Source: an uncultured Fidelibacterota bacterium
GTDB taxonomy: Bacteria; Fidelibacterota; UBA8477; JABMPR01
Reading direction: 5' to 3'
Length of the DNA stretch: 40,539 bases
NCBI GenBank assembly: GCA_937888365.1
Contig: CALBFA010000019.1
Coordinates: 1-40,539 of the forward strand
The position numbers and the translations under genes were made by a program. Position 1 is the stretch's first letter. Every line of letters starts with the position of its first letter. Positions 18,085 to 27,433 of the stretch are shown one piece after another. The notes beneath the pieces are model-generated. The model worked only from the letters and a program-made list of their open reading frames with translations, made no database searches and was not told where the DNA came from.

Positions 18085-19376
18085 TAAGGATTTAAACGAG
18101 ACATCAGTCTTGGGAAAGGAATTGTTTCACGAATATGCTTAATTCCACACATCCATGCAACGGTACGCTCTAGTCCCATTCCAAAACCTGAGTGAGGAAA
18201 AGATCCATAACGTCGTAAATCTAAATACCATTTATAGCTTTCAGGCGTCATCCCTTCTTCATCAATACGCTGGAGCAACAATGCCATATCATCTTCTCGC
18301 TGAGAGCCACCAATTATTTCGCCATAGCCTTCAGGTGCCAACATATCAACGGCCAACGCATGTTCAGGCGCTTCTGGATCTCGTTTCATATAAAAAGCTT
18401 TTATTTTAGAAGGATAGCGATGCACCATAACAGGGCTATTGTATTGACTCGAAATAATTGTTTCATCAGCGCCTCCAAAGTCATCACCCCATTTAAAATC
18501 AACACCATTTTCCTGTAATATTTTAACGGCATCATTATAATGAACACGAGGAAATGGTTTTTGAATCGCTTCTAATTTACTGATGTCACGTTCGAGTATC
18601 TCTAATTCTGGAATACGATGTTTAAGTACTTGTTCTACGATATACATTGTAAAATCTTCGGCTAAATCCATATCCATATCTAAATCGTAAAACGCCATTT
18701 CAGGTTCCACCATCCAAAATTCAGTGAGATGACGTCTCGTTTTCGATTTTTCCGCACGGAATGTTGGTCCGAAGCAATAAATCTTGCCAAAAGCGGCGGC
18801 GCCCGTCTCGCCATAAAGTTGTCCACTTTGGGATAAGTAGGCATCTTCACCAAAATAATCGGTTTTAAAAAGAGTCGATGTTCCTTCCGTAGCCGCTTGT
18901 TGAAAAATAGGTGTATCGAATAATGTAAAATCTTTGTCGTCAAAGAAATCACGTATGGCTTTAATAATAGTGTGGCGGACTCTCAAAATAGCAAATTGAC
19001 GACGACTTCGTATCCAAAGATGACGATTGTCCATTAAAAAGTCGGTTCCATGTTCTTTTTTAGAGATTGGATATTCTTCTGCTAAGGCGATAAGTTTTAA
19101 ACCCGTAACATGCATTTCGTACCCACCAGGAGAACGAGATTCTTCCCGTACGACGCCTGTCACCTCGATAGATGATTCAATTGTAATCGTTGATTTGAGA
19201 TTGAATTGTTCTTCAGGTACATCATTCATGCTAATGACAGTTTGCATGATTCCCGTTCCATCCCGAAGAATGAGAAACCATAATTTCCCGCCTTTTCTAA
19301 AATTATAAACCCAACCTTTTAATGTTATTTCTTGATCCATAAAATCTTTTGCGTTTTGTATAAAATATTCTTTCAT
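18084..19376 (-). CDS. asnS: Asparagine-tRNA ligase
   Basis: A 430-residue class II aminoacyl-tRNA synthetase: an OB-fold anticodon domain (about 1-100), motif 2 [20 protein letters not shown] (starting near 202), and motif 3 [12 protein letters not shown] near the C-terminus. [14 protein letters not shown] is characteristic of AsnRS rather than AspRS. At 430 residues it is shorter than the E. coli enzyme (466) and resembles the short, archaeal-like form. It charges tRNA-Asn directly, so the cell need not rely on GatCAB for Asn. It starts 1 bp after the lptE stop. Confidence 0.93.
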   Translation of the reverse strand: MKEYFIQNAKDFMDQEITLKGWVYNFRKGGKLWFLILRDGTGIMQTVISMNDVPEEQFNLKSTITIESSIEVTGVVREESRSPGGYEMHVTGLKLIALAEEYPISKKEHGTDFLMDNRHLWIRSRRQFAILRVRHTIIKAIRDFFDDKDFTLFDTPIFQQAATEGTSTLFKTDYFGEDAYLSQSGQLYGETGAAAFGKIYCFGPTFRAEKSKTRRHLTEFWMVEPEMAFYDLDMDMDLAEDFTMYIVEQVLKHRIPELEILERDISKLEAIQKPFPRVHYNDAVKILQENGVDFKWGDDFGGADETIISSQYNSPVMVHRYPSKIKAFYMKRDPEAPEHALAVDMLAPEGYGEIIGGSQREDDMALLLQRIDEEGMTPESYKWYLDLRRYGSFPHSGFGMGLERTVAWMCGIKHIRETIPFPRLMSRLNP

Positions 19377-19377
19377 G

Positions 19378-19902
19378 TTACCAGTCCTCTGTCATCGCTG
19401 CAATTAAATTATCAGTAAGAAGTTCTAGTGCCTCTTCCATTGCTGTTTCTCTCGTTTTTTGATCCGTACTCGCTAAATTCGAGTTTTCAGTTTCACTATA
19501 ATAAGCGATACTTGATTTGATCGTTTTCTTAAAAAGCTCTTTGTCCAATTTGGCATCATACCAAGTGATTGAACACGTTATTTCGAGCTTGTATTCTAAA
19601 ATGTTTTCATTTTCATCAAAGGTAAAAGGATTGTCTTTTATGCTCTGAATTTCACCTTCGATATAGGAATCTGCTTCTTTCTTTACAGTCACGAGATTCA
19701 ATAAACCTTCTCGCGTCAATCGCTCATAAAATTGGTCATAAATCCTTGTCTCAATCTGGAATTCAACACTTCGATTTTGAAATACGTCAAGATAGAGCGT
19801 CTTTAAATGTGAGGGTATATTTCCCTGAAACGAATAAAATCCGCAACTTATCATTATAAATATCGCAACGATAGAAAGACTTCTCGTAATGTTAATTTTC
19901 AT
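19378..19902 (-). CDS. lptE: LptE-family LPS-assembly lipoprotein
   Basis: 174 residues from the chosen start. [20 protein letters not shown] is a lipoprotein signal (lipobox MISC), followed by [25 protein letters not shown], the usual opening of FCB-type LptE proteins. LptE plugs and supports the LptD barrel that inserts lipopolysaccharide. A further ATG at 19917 (adding MESNQ) is possible; I prefer 19902 because it gives a compact signal peptide. The start lies inside the sigma-54 activator gene (11-bp overlap), indicating tight coupling. Confidence 0.83.
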   Translation of the reverse strand: MKINITRSLSIVAIFIMISCGFYSFQGNIPSHLKTLYLDVFQNRSVEFQIETRIYDQFYERLTREGLLNLVTVKKEADSYIEGEIQSIKDNPFTFDENENILEYKLEITCSITWYDAKLDKELFKKTIKSSIAYYSETENSNLASTDQKTRETAMEEALELLTDNLIAAMTEDW

Positions 19903-21106
19903 TTGGTTTGATTCCATATTCTTTGATTTTTCGATATAAGGTTCGCTCTGCCATATCCAATGATTTTGCTGTTTTTCGCTTGTTAAAACCGTATCGACGC
20001 AGCGTTTTTACCAATAATTCTTTTTCAACTTGGGACGCCGTTATTTCGCCAACTGTATAAGGATTAATAATTTGGACGTCTTCCATATTACCTAATTCAT
20101 GTATTGAAGGAGACGAAATATCCAAATTTTTCATCCGCATGCCGCTCTGTTCAACTCGGTATAAATTTTCTTCTATGATGCCTCGTAACTCAGATAATTC
20201 GCGACGAACATGATAGAGTTGTTGTAACATCAACTCTCGCTCAGCTTGCCCCACATCTTTACCCGTCGGAACAGGAAGATTGTAATTCATTGAAGAACTT
20301 ATTCTATGATCAGAACCGAAAAGATGCCGTCGAACCATCTCTGATTTGACCACAGCTCCTTTTTCCAAAACGACAACACTCTCTACAAAATTTTTCAATT
20401 CACGGATATTTCCGGGCCAATTATAATCTTTCATTTCTTGGTAGGCAGACTCGGAAAACCCCTTGAAAAAGATATCATTCCGCAAAGCACATTGACGCGC
20501 GAAAAGGTTCGCTAATTCTGAAATATCTTCTTTTCGTTCGTGGAGCGATGGCACATTTATCGTGATGGCTTTCAAGCGATAGTAAAGATCCATTCGAAAT
20601 GTTTCTTTAGCGACTTCATCGGCCATTTTTCGATTGGAAGCAGCAATGATTCTGACGTCCACTTTAATAGGTTTCGAACCACCAACAGGCATAAATTCAC
20701 CTTGTTCAAGAACGCGCAGCAATTTTACTTGCGTTTCAAGCGGTGTTTCACCGATTTCGTCTAAAAATATGGTGCCCCCATCCGCCGTCTGAAAATAGCC
20801 TTTACGATCCTCATTCGCCCCTGTGAACGAACCTTTTTTATGACCAAAGAGTTCGCTTTCAATAATTCCCGCTGGAATGGCTCCGCAGTTCACAATGACA
20901 AATGGTTTCCGAGCTCGTTTTGAATGATTATGCAATGCCGACGCGACGAGCTCTTTTCCCGTGCCGCTATCGCCGGAAATCAATACCGAAATATCAGTCG
21001 GTGCCACTTGGTCAATGGTTTCTAACATCGATCGTACGGATTCAGTTTGTCCGATAATGCCAAATTTTTTCTGTAGATGACTTAATCGTTCTTGCTCTTG
21101 GTCCAT
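19892..21106 (-). CDS. Receiver-less sigma-54-dependent transcriptional activator
   Basis: 404 residues. The AAA+ domain starts near residue 16 with no response-regulator domain before it. Walker A is GDSGTGKE (45-52), the sigma-54 contact loop is GSFTGA (92-97; the usual form is GAFTGA), and Walker B lies in GGTIFLDEIGE (110-120). A Fis-type helix-turn-helix closes the protein (KRKTAKSLDMAERTLYRKIKEYGI). Without a receiver it is probably controlled by its abundance, by an unseen partner, or by its unusual ~90-residue linker (about 260-355). GAGG lies 7 nt before the ATG. The same pairing with lptE is known from Bacteroidota. Confidence 0.9.
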   Translation of the reverse strand: MDQEQERLSHLQKKFGIIGQTESVRSMLETIDQVAPTDISVLISGDSGTGKELVASALHNHSKRARKPFVIVNCGAIPAGIIESELFGHKKGSFTGANEDRKGYFQTADGGTIFLDEIGETPLETQVKLLRVLEQGEFMPVGGSKPIKVDVRIIAASNRKMADEVAKETFRMDLYYRLKAITINVPSLHERKEDISELANLFARQCALRNDIFFKGFSESAYQEMKDYNWPGNIRELKNFVESVVVLEKGAVVKSEMVRRHLFGSDHRISSSMNYNLPVPTGKDVGQAERELMLQQLYHVRRELSELRGIIEENLYRVEQSGMRMKNLDISSPSIHELGNMEDVQIINPYTVGEITASQVEKELLVKTLRRYGFNKRKTAKSLDMAERTLYRKIKEYGIKPNEN

Positions 21107-21172
21107 AACATTGCCTCTTCTAATAATTTCGAATCATTGACTATATTTTTGACGGCTTTTCCCATTGAATTT

Positions 21173-23176
21173 TCAATTATTCTTTTTCATTTCCTTTTCA
21201 ATAGATCGGATTTCGTCTCGCAATTGTGTCGCGCGCTCAAATTGTAAGTTTTCCGCTGCTTTCAACATATCTTGCCGCATCAAATCAAGTATTTGCTCAT
21301 TTATCTTATCGCGCTTCCCATATTTCGTTAGGTCCTCAGCGACGGCTTTATCATGTTTTTCTCCCAATGAATCGGCAACGGACGTTATATCCATAATGTC
21401 GTCGGTGCTTTTATATATTGTTTTGGGCGTTATCCCATGCTCTTGATTAAACTTTCGCTGTTTCTCTCGACGGTAATCCGTTATGTCTATAACTTTTTGC
21501 ATAGCATCGGAAATTCTATCCCCATAAAAAATAACTTTACCTTCAACATTTCGAGCCGCACGCCCCGATATTTGTAAAAGTGATTTCTCGCTCCGCAAAA
21601 AACCTTGTTTATCCGCGTCTAAAACAGCGACAAGAGACACCTCAGGCAAATCGAGTCCTTCTCTCAACAAATTGATGCCGATTAAGACATCAAACTCGCC
21701 CAAACGTAAGTCTCGCAATATTGCAATGCGTTGCACCGTTTCAATTTCAGAATGCATATATCGAACACGAAGCCCAAAATTCACTAAATAATCGGTTAAA
21801 TCTTCCGCCATTCGTTTTGTCAATGTAGTCACGAGGATACGATGTTTCTTCGCAATACGCTCGTGTATCTCATTGATTAAATGGTCAATCTGGCCTTCGG
21901 ATGGATGCACCTCAATGATAGGATCCATGAGACCCGTTGGTCGGATAACTTGCTCAACCACAACACCTTGAGACTTTTCAAGTTCATAATCGGCGGGGGT
22001 TGCCGAAACGAAAACGACCTGTTTTAAATAGTCTTCAAATTCAATGAATTTAAGGGGACGATTGTCCTTTGCACTCGGCAAGCGAAAACCGTATTCAACA
22101 AGATTCTCCTTCCGAGATAAATCACCCAAATACATGGCTCGGAATTGTGGCAACGTAACGTGTGATTCGTCAATTATAATCATGAAATCATCGGGGAAAA
22201 AATCAAGCAATGTAAAAGGTTGTTGGCCAGGATTTCTGTTGGTAATATGGCGCGAATAATTTTCAACTCCCGAACAGAAGCCAACTTCTTGAAGCATTTC
22301 CAGATCAAAACGTGTGCGCTGTTCAATGCGTTGCGCCTCTAACAATTGACCCGATTCGCGATATTCAGCCAATCGCTCTTGTAATTCTATTTCGATGCGG
22401 CCAATGGCCGCTTTCATCTTTTCATCCGTCGTAACAAAATGCCGAGCGGGGAAAAATACAGCCGACGGCATACTTTCAATTCGGTCACCTGTGACAGCAT
22501 GAATCTTATGAATTTCGCTTAACTGATTCCCCCAAAATTCAAGACGAATGGCTTCATTCCAATAGGCAGGGAATATTTCAATGACATCGCCTCGTGCTCT
22601 AAATGTACCGCGTTGAAGCGAGATGTCGTTTCGTTTATAATAGATGTCGACCAAATCTCTGAATAGTGTCCTCTGATTATACGATTTTCCTTTTTCAACG
22701 AGGACAACGGAGTTCTTATAATCTTCCGGATCACCTAAGCCATATATGCAGGAAACGGACGCCACAACAATCACATCTTTGCGTGTAAGCAAGGAGGAAG
22801 TTGCTTTTAAACGAAGCTTGTCAATTTCTTCATTCATTGACATATCTTTTTCGATAAAAGTATCCGTTACAGGAAGGTAGGCTTCGGGTTGATAATAATC
22901 GTAATAGGAGATGAAATATTCGACTGCATTTTCGGGGAAAAAGCCTTTGAATTCACCATATAATTGAGCTGCAAGAGTTTTGTTATGAGAAATAATGAGC
23001 GTCGGTTTTTGACATTGTTGAATAACATTCGCCATGGTAAAAGTTTTACCAGAGCCTGTAATGCCCAATAATGTTTGAAACGGAACTTTTTCTTTTACGC
23101 CGTCAACGAGCTGCTTAATAGCTTCGGGTTGATCCCCACTGGGTTGATAATTTGTATGTAATTTAAATTCTGCCAT
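21173..23176 (-). CDS. uvrB: Excinuclease ABC subunit B
   Basis: 667 residues, full length. Walker A GITGSGKT (38-45), the DNA-gripping beta-hairpin around SYYDYYQPEAY (about 91-101), ASVSCIYGLG, the helicase motifs including RDLRLGEFDVLIGINLLREG, and a C-terminal UVR motif (FERATQLRDEIRSIEKEM) are all present. UvrB verifies DNA damage after delivery by UvrA and recruits UvrC. A well-spaced Bacteroidota-like promoter lies directly upstream. Confidence 0.98.
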   Translation of the reverse strand: MAEFKLHTNYQPSGDQPEAIKQLVDGVKEKVPFQTLLGITGSGKTFTMANVIQQCQKPTLIISHNKTLAAQLYGEFKGFFPENAVEYFISYYDYYQPEAYLPVTDTFIEKDMSMNEEIDKLRLKATSSLLTRKDVIVVASVSCIYGLGDPEDYKNSVVLVEKGKSYNQRTLFRDLVDIYYKRNDISLQRGTFRARGDVIEIFPAYWNEAIRLEFWGNQLSEIHKIHAVTGDRIESMPSAVFFPARHFVTTDEKMKAAIGRIEIELQERLAEYRESGQLLEAQRIEQRTRFDLEMLQEVGFCSGVENYSRHITNRNPGQQPFTLLDFFPDDFMIIIDESHVTLPQFRAMYLGDLSRKENLVEYGFRLPSAKDNRPLKFIEFEDYLKQVVFVSATPADYELEKSQGVVVEQVIRPTGLMDPIIEVHPSEGQIDHLINEIHERIAKKHRILVTTLTKRMAEDLTDYLVNFGLRVRYMHSEIETVQRIAILRDLRLGEFDVLIGINLLREGLDLPEVSLVAVLDADKQGFLRSEKSLLQISGRAARNVEGKVIFYGDRISDAMQKVIDITDYRREKQRKFNQEHGITPKTIYKSTDDIMDITSVADSLGEKHDKAVAEDLTKYGKRDKINEQILDLMRQDMLKAAENLQFERATQLRDEIRSIEKEMKKNN

Positions 23177-23183
23177 ATTGGCG

Positions 23184-23213
23184 CAAAGATAGTTTTATGC
23201 CGTAAAATTACAA
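23184..23213 (-). promoter_or_regulatory. Bacteroidota-type promoter of uvrB
   Basis: On the minus strand GTTG (TTG at 23213-23211) is followed by exactly 19 nt and TATCTTTG (23191-23184), matching the Bacteroidota TTTG-N19-TAnnTTTG consensus with one mismatch in the -33 box. The G of the -7 box is only 7 nt before the uvrB ATG, so the leader would be a few bases at most. Spacer and elements are read directly; use as a promoter is inference. Confidence 0.55.
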
Positions 23214-23268
23214 CTAAGAAAAGTATTTTTTGAATTTGCTAAAATTAATAAGTAATTCGCATTAATAC

Positions 23269-25989
23269 CTAATGCGCTTCAAGCCAATTCTGCCCGACTC
23301 CCATATCAACTTTTAAGGGTATCGACAGTTGAATCACATTTTCCATTTTATCTTTAACGATTGTTCGAACCGTTTCAAGTTCGTCGGGGAGCACTTCAAA
23401 TACCAATTCATCATGTACTTGTAGTATCATTTTTGAGGCAAGGTTTTGTGCGTCTAATGCTTTGTCAATATCAATCATGGCGATTTTAATAATATCAGCG
23501 GCCGTCCCCTGAATAGGCATATTCGTCGCGACACGTTCAGCCCCTTCTCGCGTCATTTTATTTGATGCATCAATTTCAGGCACATAGCGACGACGTCCAA
23601 TAAGTGTCTCAACGTATTTATTTTGACGGGCAAATTCCAATGTAGAATCGATATAATTTTTTATACCTGGATAGCTCTTAAAATACTGATGGATGAGTTC
23701 TAAGGCATCATTTCGATTAATATTAAGTTCGTTGCCCAAACGAAATGGACCCGCCCCATACATAATCCCGAAATTGACGACTTTTGCTTTGCGGCGCATA
23801 TCAGACGTCACCTCTTCAAGAGGAACCGAAAACACCTTCGATGCCGTTGCAGAGTGGACATCTTCGTTGGCGTTAAAGGCTTTAATTAAAGGCTCATCTT
23901 GAGAGAAATGTGCCATGAGACGTAATTCGACTTGAGAATAGTCAGCCGACAAAATGAGACTATCTTTCGCCTGCGGGACAAATGCCTTGCGAATTTCACG
24001 ACCTAAATCAGTGCGAATAGGAATATTTTGGAAATTTGGATCTGTCGAACTCAAACGCCCTGTCGATGCAATCGTTTGATTGAAATTCGAATGAATACGT
24101 CCCGTTTTACGATGGACCATGAGCGGCAAAGCATCCGTATAAGTGGATTTTAATTTTGCAAATTTTCGATAGTCCAAAATTAATTTTGGAAGTGCATATT
24201 TTTGACTCAAACGTTCTAAAACATAGACATCCGTCGAGAAACCAGTTTTCGTTTTTTTAACAGGAGGAATTTCCATTTTTTCAAACAGAATTGTGGCTAA
24301 TTGCTGCGTTGAATTAATATTGAATATTTCGCCAGCTTCCTTATAAATTTTAACTTCAAGTTCGTCCATTTGGACCAAAAATTCGTCCGACATTTCATTC
24401 AACATTTTTGTATCGATGTAAGTGCCGTTTCCTTCCATTTTGCGCAAAACATGCATTAATGGCAGTTCAATGTCTTCAAGCACATTAGTGATGTCTTTTT
24501 CGTCCAATTCTGCTTTTAAAATATGGGTCAATTGTAAGGCAATATCTGCGTCTTCTGCAGCGTAATATGATATTTTTTCAAGAGGCACCATTTCCATAGA
24601 AAGCTGGAGTTTGCCTTTGCCAATAAGATCCGTAATGGGTTGCATTTCATAATGCAAATAATGGAGACTTAATTCTTCTAGTTTAAGCTGTCGAGAACCT
24701 GGATTCACGAGGTAGGCCGCAAGCAATGTGTCGAAATGGACATTATTAACTTTGATATTATAATTATCTAACACGCCCAAATCATACTTTAGGTTTTGAC
24801 CCGTTTTGGCGCAATTTTCATTCAAGAAAAAAGGATCCAGCATCTTTAAAATATCGATTTCTCGATTTTGCCAGTCTACTTGTGGAATTTCGGGGGCGCG
24901 AAATGGGAGATAAACACCTTGATCTTTTTCCCAGCTCAACGCGACACCGACAATCTTTGCATTTCGAATATCAAGAGACGTCGTTTCAAAATCAAACGAA
25001 ACGAGCTCCTTTTCATTAATTACTTTAAGTACATCTTCTATATCGCTATATTTCAAGACCGTAGAATAATTTTTATCGACTTTCAACATTGGAATATTTT
25101 CAGTATCACCATAAAGTTCGGACACTTTATCAACAAGTTTTCCAAGTTGATGAAAATCAAGATTTTGAAAATATTCTTTCACAGCAACGGTATTCGGAGC
25201 TTTGGCTACGGCCTCATGCCACTCAATTTCAGTTTTAAAATCTGTTTTTATGGTCACAAGTTCTCTGGATAAAAAAGCGAGCTCTTTGTTTTCGATGAGT
25301 TTTTCTTTGAGTCGAGCATTTTTAACTAAGTCGATGTTTTCGTAAAGATTTGCAATCGTTGTGTATTCGAGCAATAATTTTAGAGCTGTCTTTGGGCCAA
25401 CACCTGGGACGCCAGGGACATTGTCGGCTGAATCTCCAATAAGCCCTAGATATTCAATGATAAATTCAGGCTTTATCCCCCACTTTTCTTCGACATATTC
25501 AGGTGTCCAAATGGCGTCATCTTTGGGGTTTACGACATGAATTTTATCAGTTATTAATTGGGCAAAATCTTTGTCACCCGTAATGATATCGACGTTTACT
25601 CCTTCAGCTGCTGCTTTAATAGACATCGCACCGATAATATCATCAGCTTCGAGTCCTGGCTTGGCTAAAACGGGTATATTGAGGCTTTTCAAAATGTCAT
25701 AAATCATGGGGAATTGAAGTGCTAATTCATCGGGCATTTTTTCACGATTCGCCTTGTAGGCTTCGAATTGATGATGCCGAAATGTCTTTTCTTTACTGTC
25801 CATAATGACAGCTAAGTACTGTGGTTTTTCACGCAAAATGAGGCGCAACATGGCATTCATAAATCCATAAACCGCCGAAACATTTTGCCCTTTGCTATTT
25901 AAGAGAGGATTTCGAAAAAATGCAAAATGTGAACGATAAGCCAATGCGGAGCCATCAATTAGAAATAATTTTTTATTTACATTCGTCAT
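23269..25989 (-). CDS. polA: DNA polymerase I
   Basis: 906 residues with all three domains. The 5'-nuclease (about 1-290) includes EADDIIG and ITGDKDFAQL. The 3'-5' exonuclease (about 320-490) keeps its metal and catalytic residues: D333 and E335 (DFET), D403, Y476 and D480, so proofreading should be active, unlike in Taq. The polymerase has motif A with D683 (SADYSQVELR), the O-helix RRKAKVVNFGIMYG with F740, and motif C VHDE (D860, E861). It repairs gaps and removes RNA primers. The gene stands 71 bp from rimO, behind a possible terminator, so it may have its own promoter. Confidence 0.98.
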   Translation of the reverse strand: MTNVNKKLFLIDGSALAYRSHFAFFRNPLLNSKGQNVSAVYGFMNAMLRLILREKPQYLAVIMDSKEKTFRHHQFEAYKANREKMPDELALQFPMIYDILKSLNIPVLAKPGLEADDIIGAMSIKAAAEGVNVDIITGDKDFAQLITDKIHVVNPKDDAIWTPEYVEEKWGIKPEFIIEYLGLIGDSADNVPGVPGVGPKTALKLLLEYTTIANLYENIDLVKNARLKEKLIENKELAFLSRELVTIKTDFKTEIEWHEAVAKAPNTVAVKEYFQNLDFHQLGKLVDKVSELYGDTENIPMLKVDKNYSTVLKYSDIEDVLKVINEKELVSFDFETTSLDIRNAKIVGVALSWEKDQGVYLPFRAPEIPQVDWQNREIDILKMLDPFFLNENCAKTGQNLKYDLGVLDNYNIKVNNVHFDTLLAAYLVNPGSRQLKLEELSLHYLHYEMQPITDLIGKGKLQLSMEMVPLEKISYYAAEDADIALQLTHILKAELDEKDITNVLEDIELPLMHVLRKMEGNGTYIDTKMLNEMSDEFLVQMDELEVKIYKEAGEIFNINSTQQLATILFEKMEIPPVKKTKTGFSTDVYVLERLSQKYALPKLILDYRKFAKLKSTYTDALPLMVHRKTGRIHSNFNQTIASTGRLSSTDPNFQNIPIRTDLGREIRKAFVPQAKDSLILSADYSQVELRLMAHFSQDEPLIKAFNANEDVHSATASKVFSVPLEEVTSDMRRKAKVVNFGIMYGAGPFRLGNELNINRNDALELIHQYFKSYPGIKNYIDSTLEFARQNKYVETLIGRRRYVPEIDASNKMTREGAERVATNMPIQGTAADIIKIAMIDIDKALDAQNLASKMILQVHDELVFEVLPDELETVRTIVKDKMENVIQLSIPLKVDMGVGQNWLEAH

Positions 25990-26039
25990 TTATTCTCTTT
26001 TCTCAATTTTCCGCTTCTCATTGTCACTTTAATTAAGAA

Positions 26040-26058
26040 AACGAATTCTGTATTCGTT
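26040..26058 (-). terminator. Possible weak terminator of rimO
   Basis: On the minus strand, AACGAAT-ACAGA-ATTCGTT makes a 7-bp stem with a 5-nt loop, starting 2 bp after the rimO stop and running into TTTTC. The stem is AT-rich and the T-tract short, so it would be inefficient at best. Confidence 0.4.
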
Positions 26059-26060
26059 AT

Positions 26061-27362
26061 TTAAATTGGTTCCGCATAAAGTTCGTATGGGCCGGCATCA
26101 GTAATGTGAACCCTCACAAAATCAGAGCGATTTACATCACCTATAATAATGACTTCGTTATCGACGTCAGGTGCATCCCAGATGGTTCTGCCAATAAAAT
26201 AACCTTCATTTTCGGGGTCTGGTTTGTCGACGATCACGTGCAATTCTTTCCCGATTAAATCTTGATTATTAGCCCAAGAAATGCCATGCTGCAAATCCAT
26301 GATAGCATCCATCCGATCCATTTTTACATCTTCAGGCACGTCGTCAAGGTCAGATGCCGCGCTGGTTCCCTCTTCTTCTGAATATGTAAAAACGCCCAGT
26401 CGTTCGAACTTGAATTCCTCGAGGAAATCCATCAATGTATTAAAATCATCTTCTGTTTCGCCAGGATAACCGACGATTACAGATGTCCTTAATGCAACCT
26501 GAGGAATTTGTGCTCGGATGTCTGTAAACAGCCGTCTCAAGCCATCATTATCTAAACCTCGTTTCATATTTTTAAGCATTTTCGTACTGGCATGTTGAAT
26601 GGGAATGTCTAAATACGGGACGATGCGTTTTGCATTGGCAAAAAGTGGGATTAGCTTTCGATTAAAGTGACTTGGATGTGCATAATGGAGTCGAATCCAT
26701 TTGAGTCCCTCAACCTTATCTAACTCATAAAGTAAGCCATGTAAGGTTTGTTTGGGCTTTAAATCCCATCCATATGTTGTGGTGTCTTGCCCAATAATCA
26801 TAAGCTCTTTTACACCATTTTTTGCCAATAAATTTGCTTCGCTTACGAGGGACTCAATGGTTCTAGAACGCTGTAGTCCGCGCATAATTGGTATGGCGCA
26901 AAAGCTACAAACATTATCGCATCCTTCTGAGATTTTCAAGTAGGAATAATGAGGTGGTGTCATCAAACTGCGCAAATGATTTGGGTCGTCAGCGAGGTGA
27001 CTTTTGTGCGTGACGTGCTTAAATATATTATCAAAGTCTTCCGTTAAAAAGAATGCGTCAACTTCTGGAATTTCTTTTTTTAAATCGTCGGTATAACGCG
27101 CCGATAAACAGCCAGCGACTAAAACCTGCGAAACACTGCCTTCTTTTTTTAATTCGACAACTTCCAAAATTGTCTCGATTGATTCTTTCTTAGCGTCGCC
27201 TATGAAACCACAGGTATTGATAATGACGGTATCGGCACCCGCTGCTTCATCCAGGATTCTGATATTTGCCTTTTTGAGTCCGCCCATAATTATTTCGCTA
27301 TCAACGGTGTTTTTAACGCAACCTAAGGAAATAATATGAGCTGTTTTTTGTATTTTATTCAT
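26061..27362 (-). CDS. rimO: Ribosomal protein S12 methylthiotransferase
   Basis: 433 residues. The N-terminal UPF0004 domain supplies C15, C51 and C85 for one Fe-S cluster (SLGCVKNTVDSE is the RimO form). The radical-SAM core has C148, C152 and C155 in SEGCDNVCSFCAIPIMRG. A TRAM domain forms the C-terminal ~65 residues. It methylthiolates an aspartate of ribosomal protein S12. The SLGCxKNxVDSE opening and IPxMRG ending separate it from MiaB. Confidence 0.95.
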   Translation of the reverse strand: MNKIQKTAHIISLGCVKNTVDSEIIMGGLKKANIRILDEAAGADTVIINTCGFIGDAKKESIETILEVVELKKEGSVSQVLVAGCLSARYTDDLKKEIPEVDAFFLTEDFDNIFKHVTHKSHLADDPNHLRSLMTPPHYSYLKISEGCDNVCSFCAIPIMRGLQRSRTIESLVSEANLLAKNGVKELMIIGQDTTTYGWDLKPKQTLHGLLYELDKVEGLKWIRLHYAHPSHFNRKLIPLFANAKRIVPYLDIPIQHASTKMLKNMKRGLDNDGLRRLFTDIRAQIPQVALRTSVIVGYPGETEDDFNTLMDFLEEFKFERLGVFTYSEEEGTSAASDLDDVPEDVKMDRMDAIMDLQHGISWANNQDLIGKELHVIVDKPDPENEGYFIGRTIWDAPDVDNEVIIIGDVNRSDFVRVHITDAGPYELYAEPI

Positions 27363-27433
27363 GGATATATCTTTTCTAATTTTAGCATATTTAATTAATT
27401 ATTAATGACTTATCGTATTTTAAATGTTTCATA

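Noticed and set aside
19892-21106. Sigma-54 activator inactive because GAFTGA reads GSFTGA
   Set aside because: The phenylalanine and threonine that matter for sigma-54 contact are kept; an A-to-S change occurs in functional members of the family.
24868-25272. 134-codon plus-strand frame inside polA
   Set aside because: Antisense shadow of a well-conserved polA segment with no family resemblance and no ribosome site.
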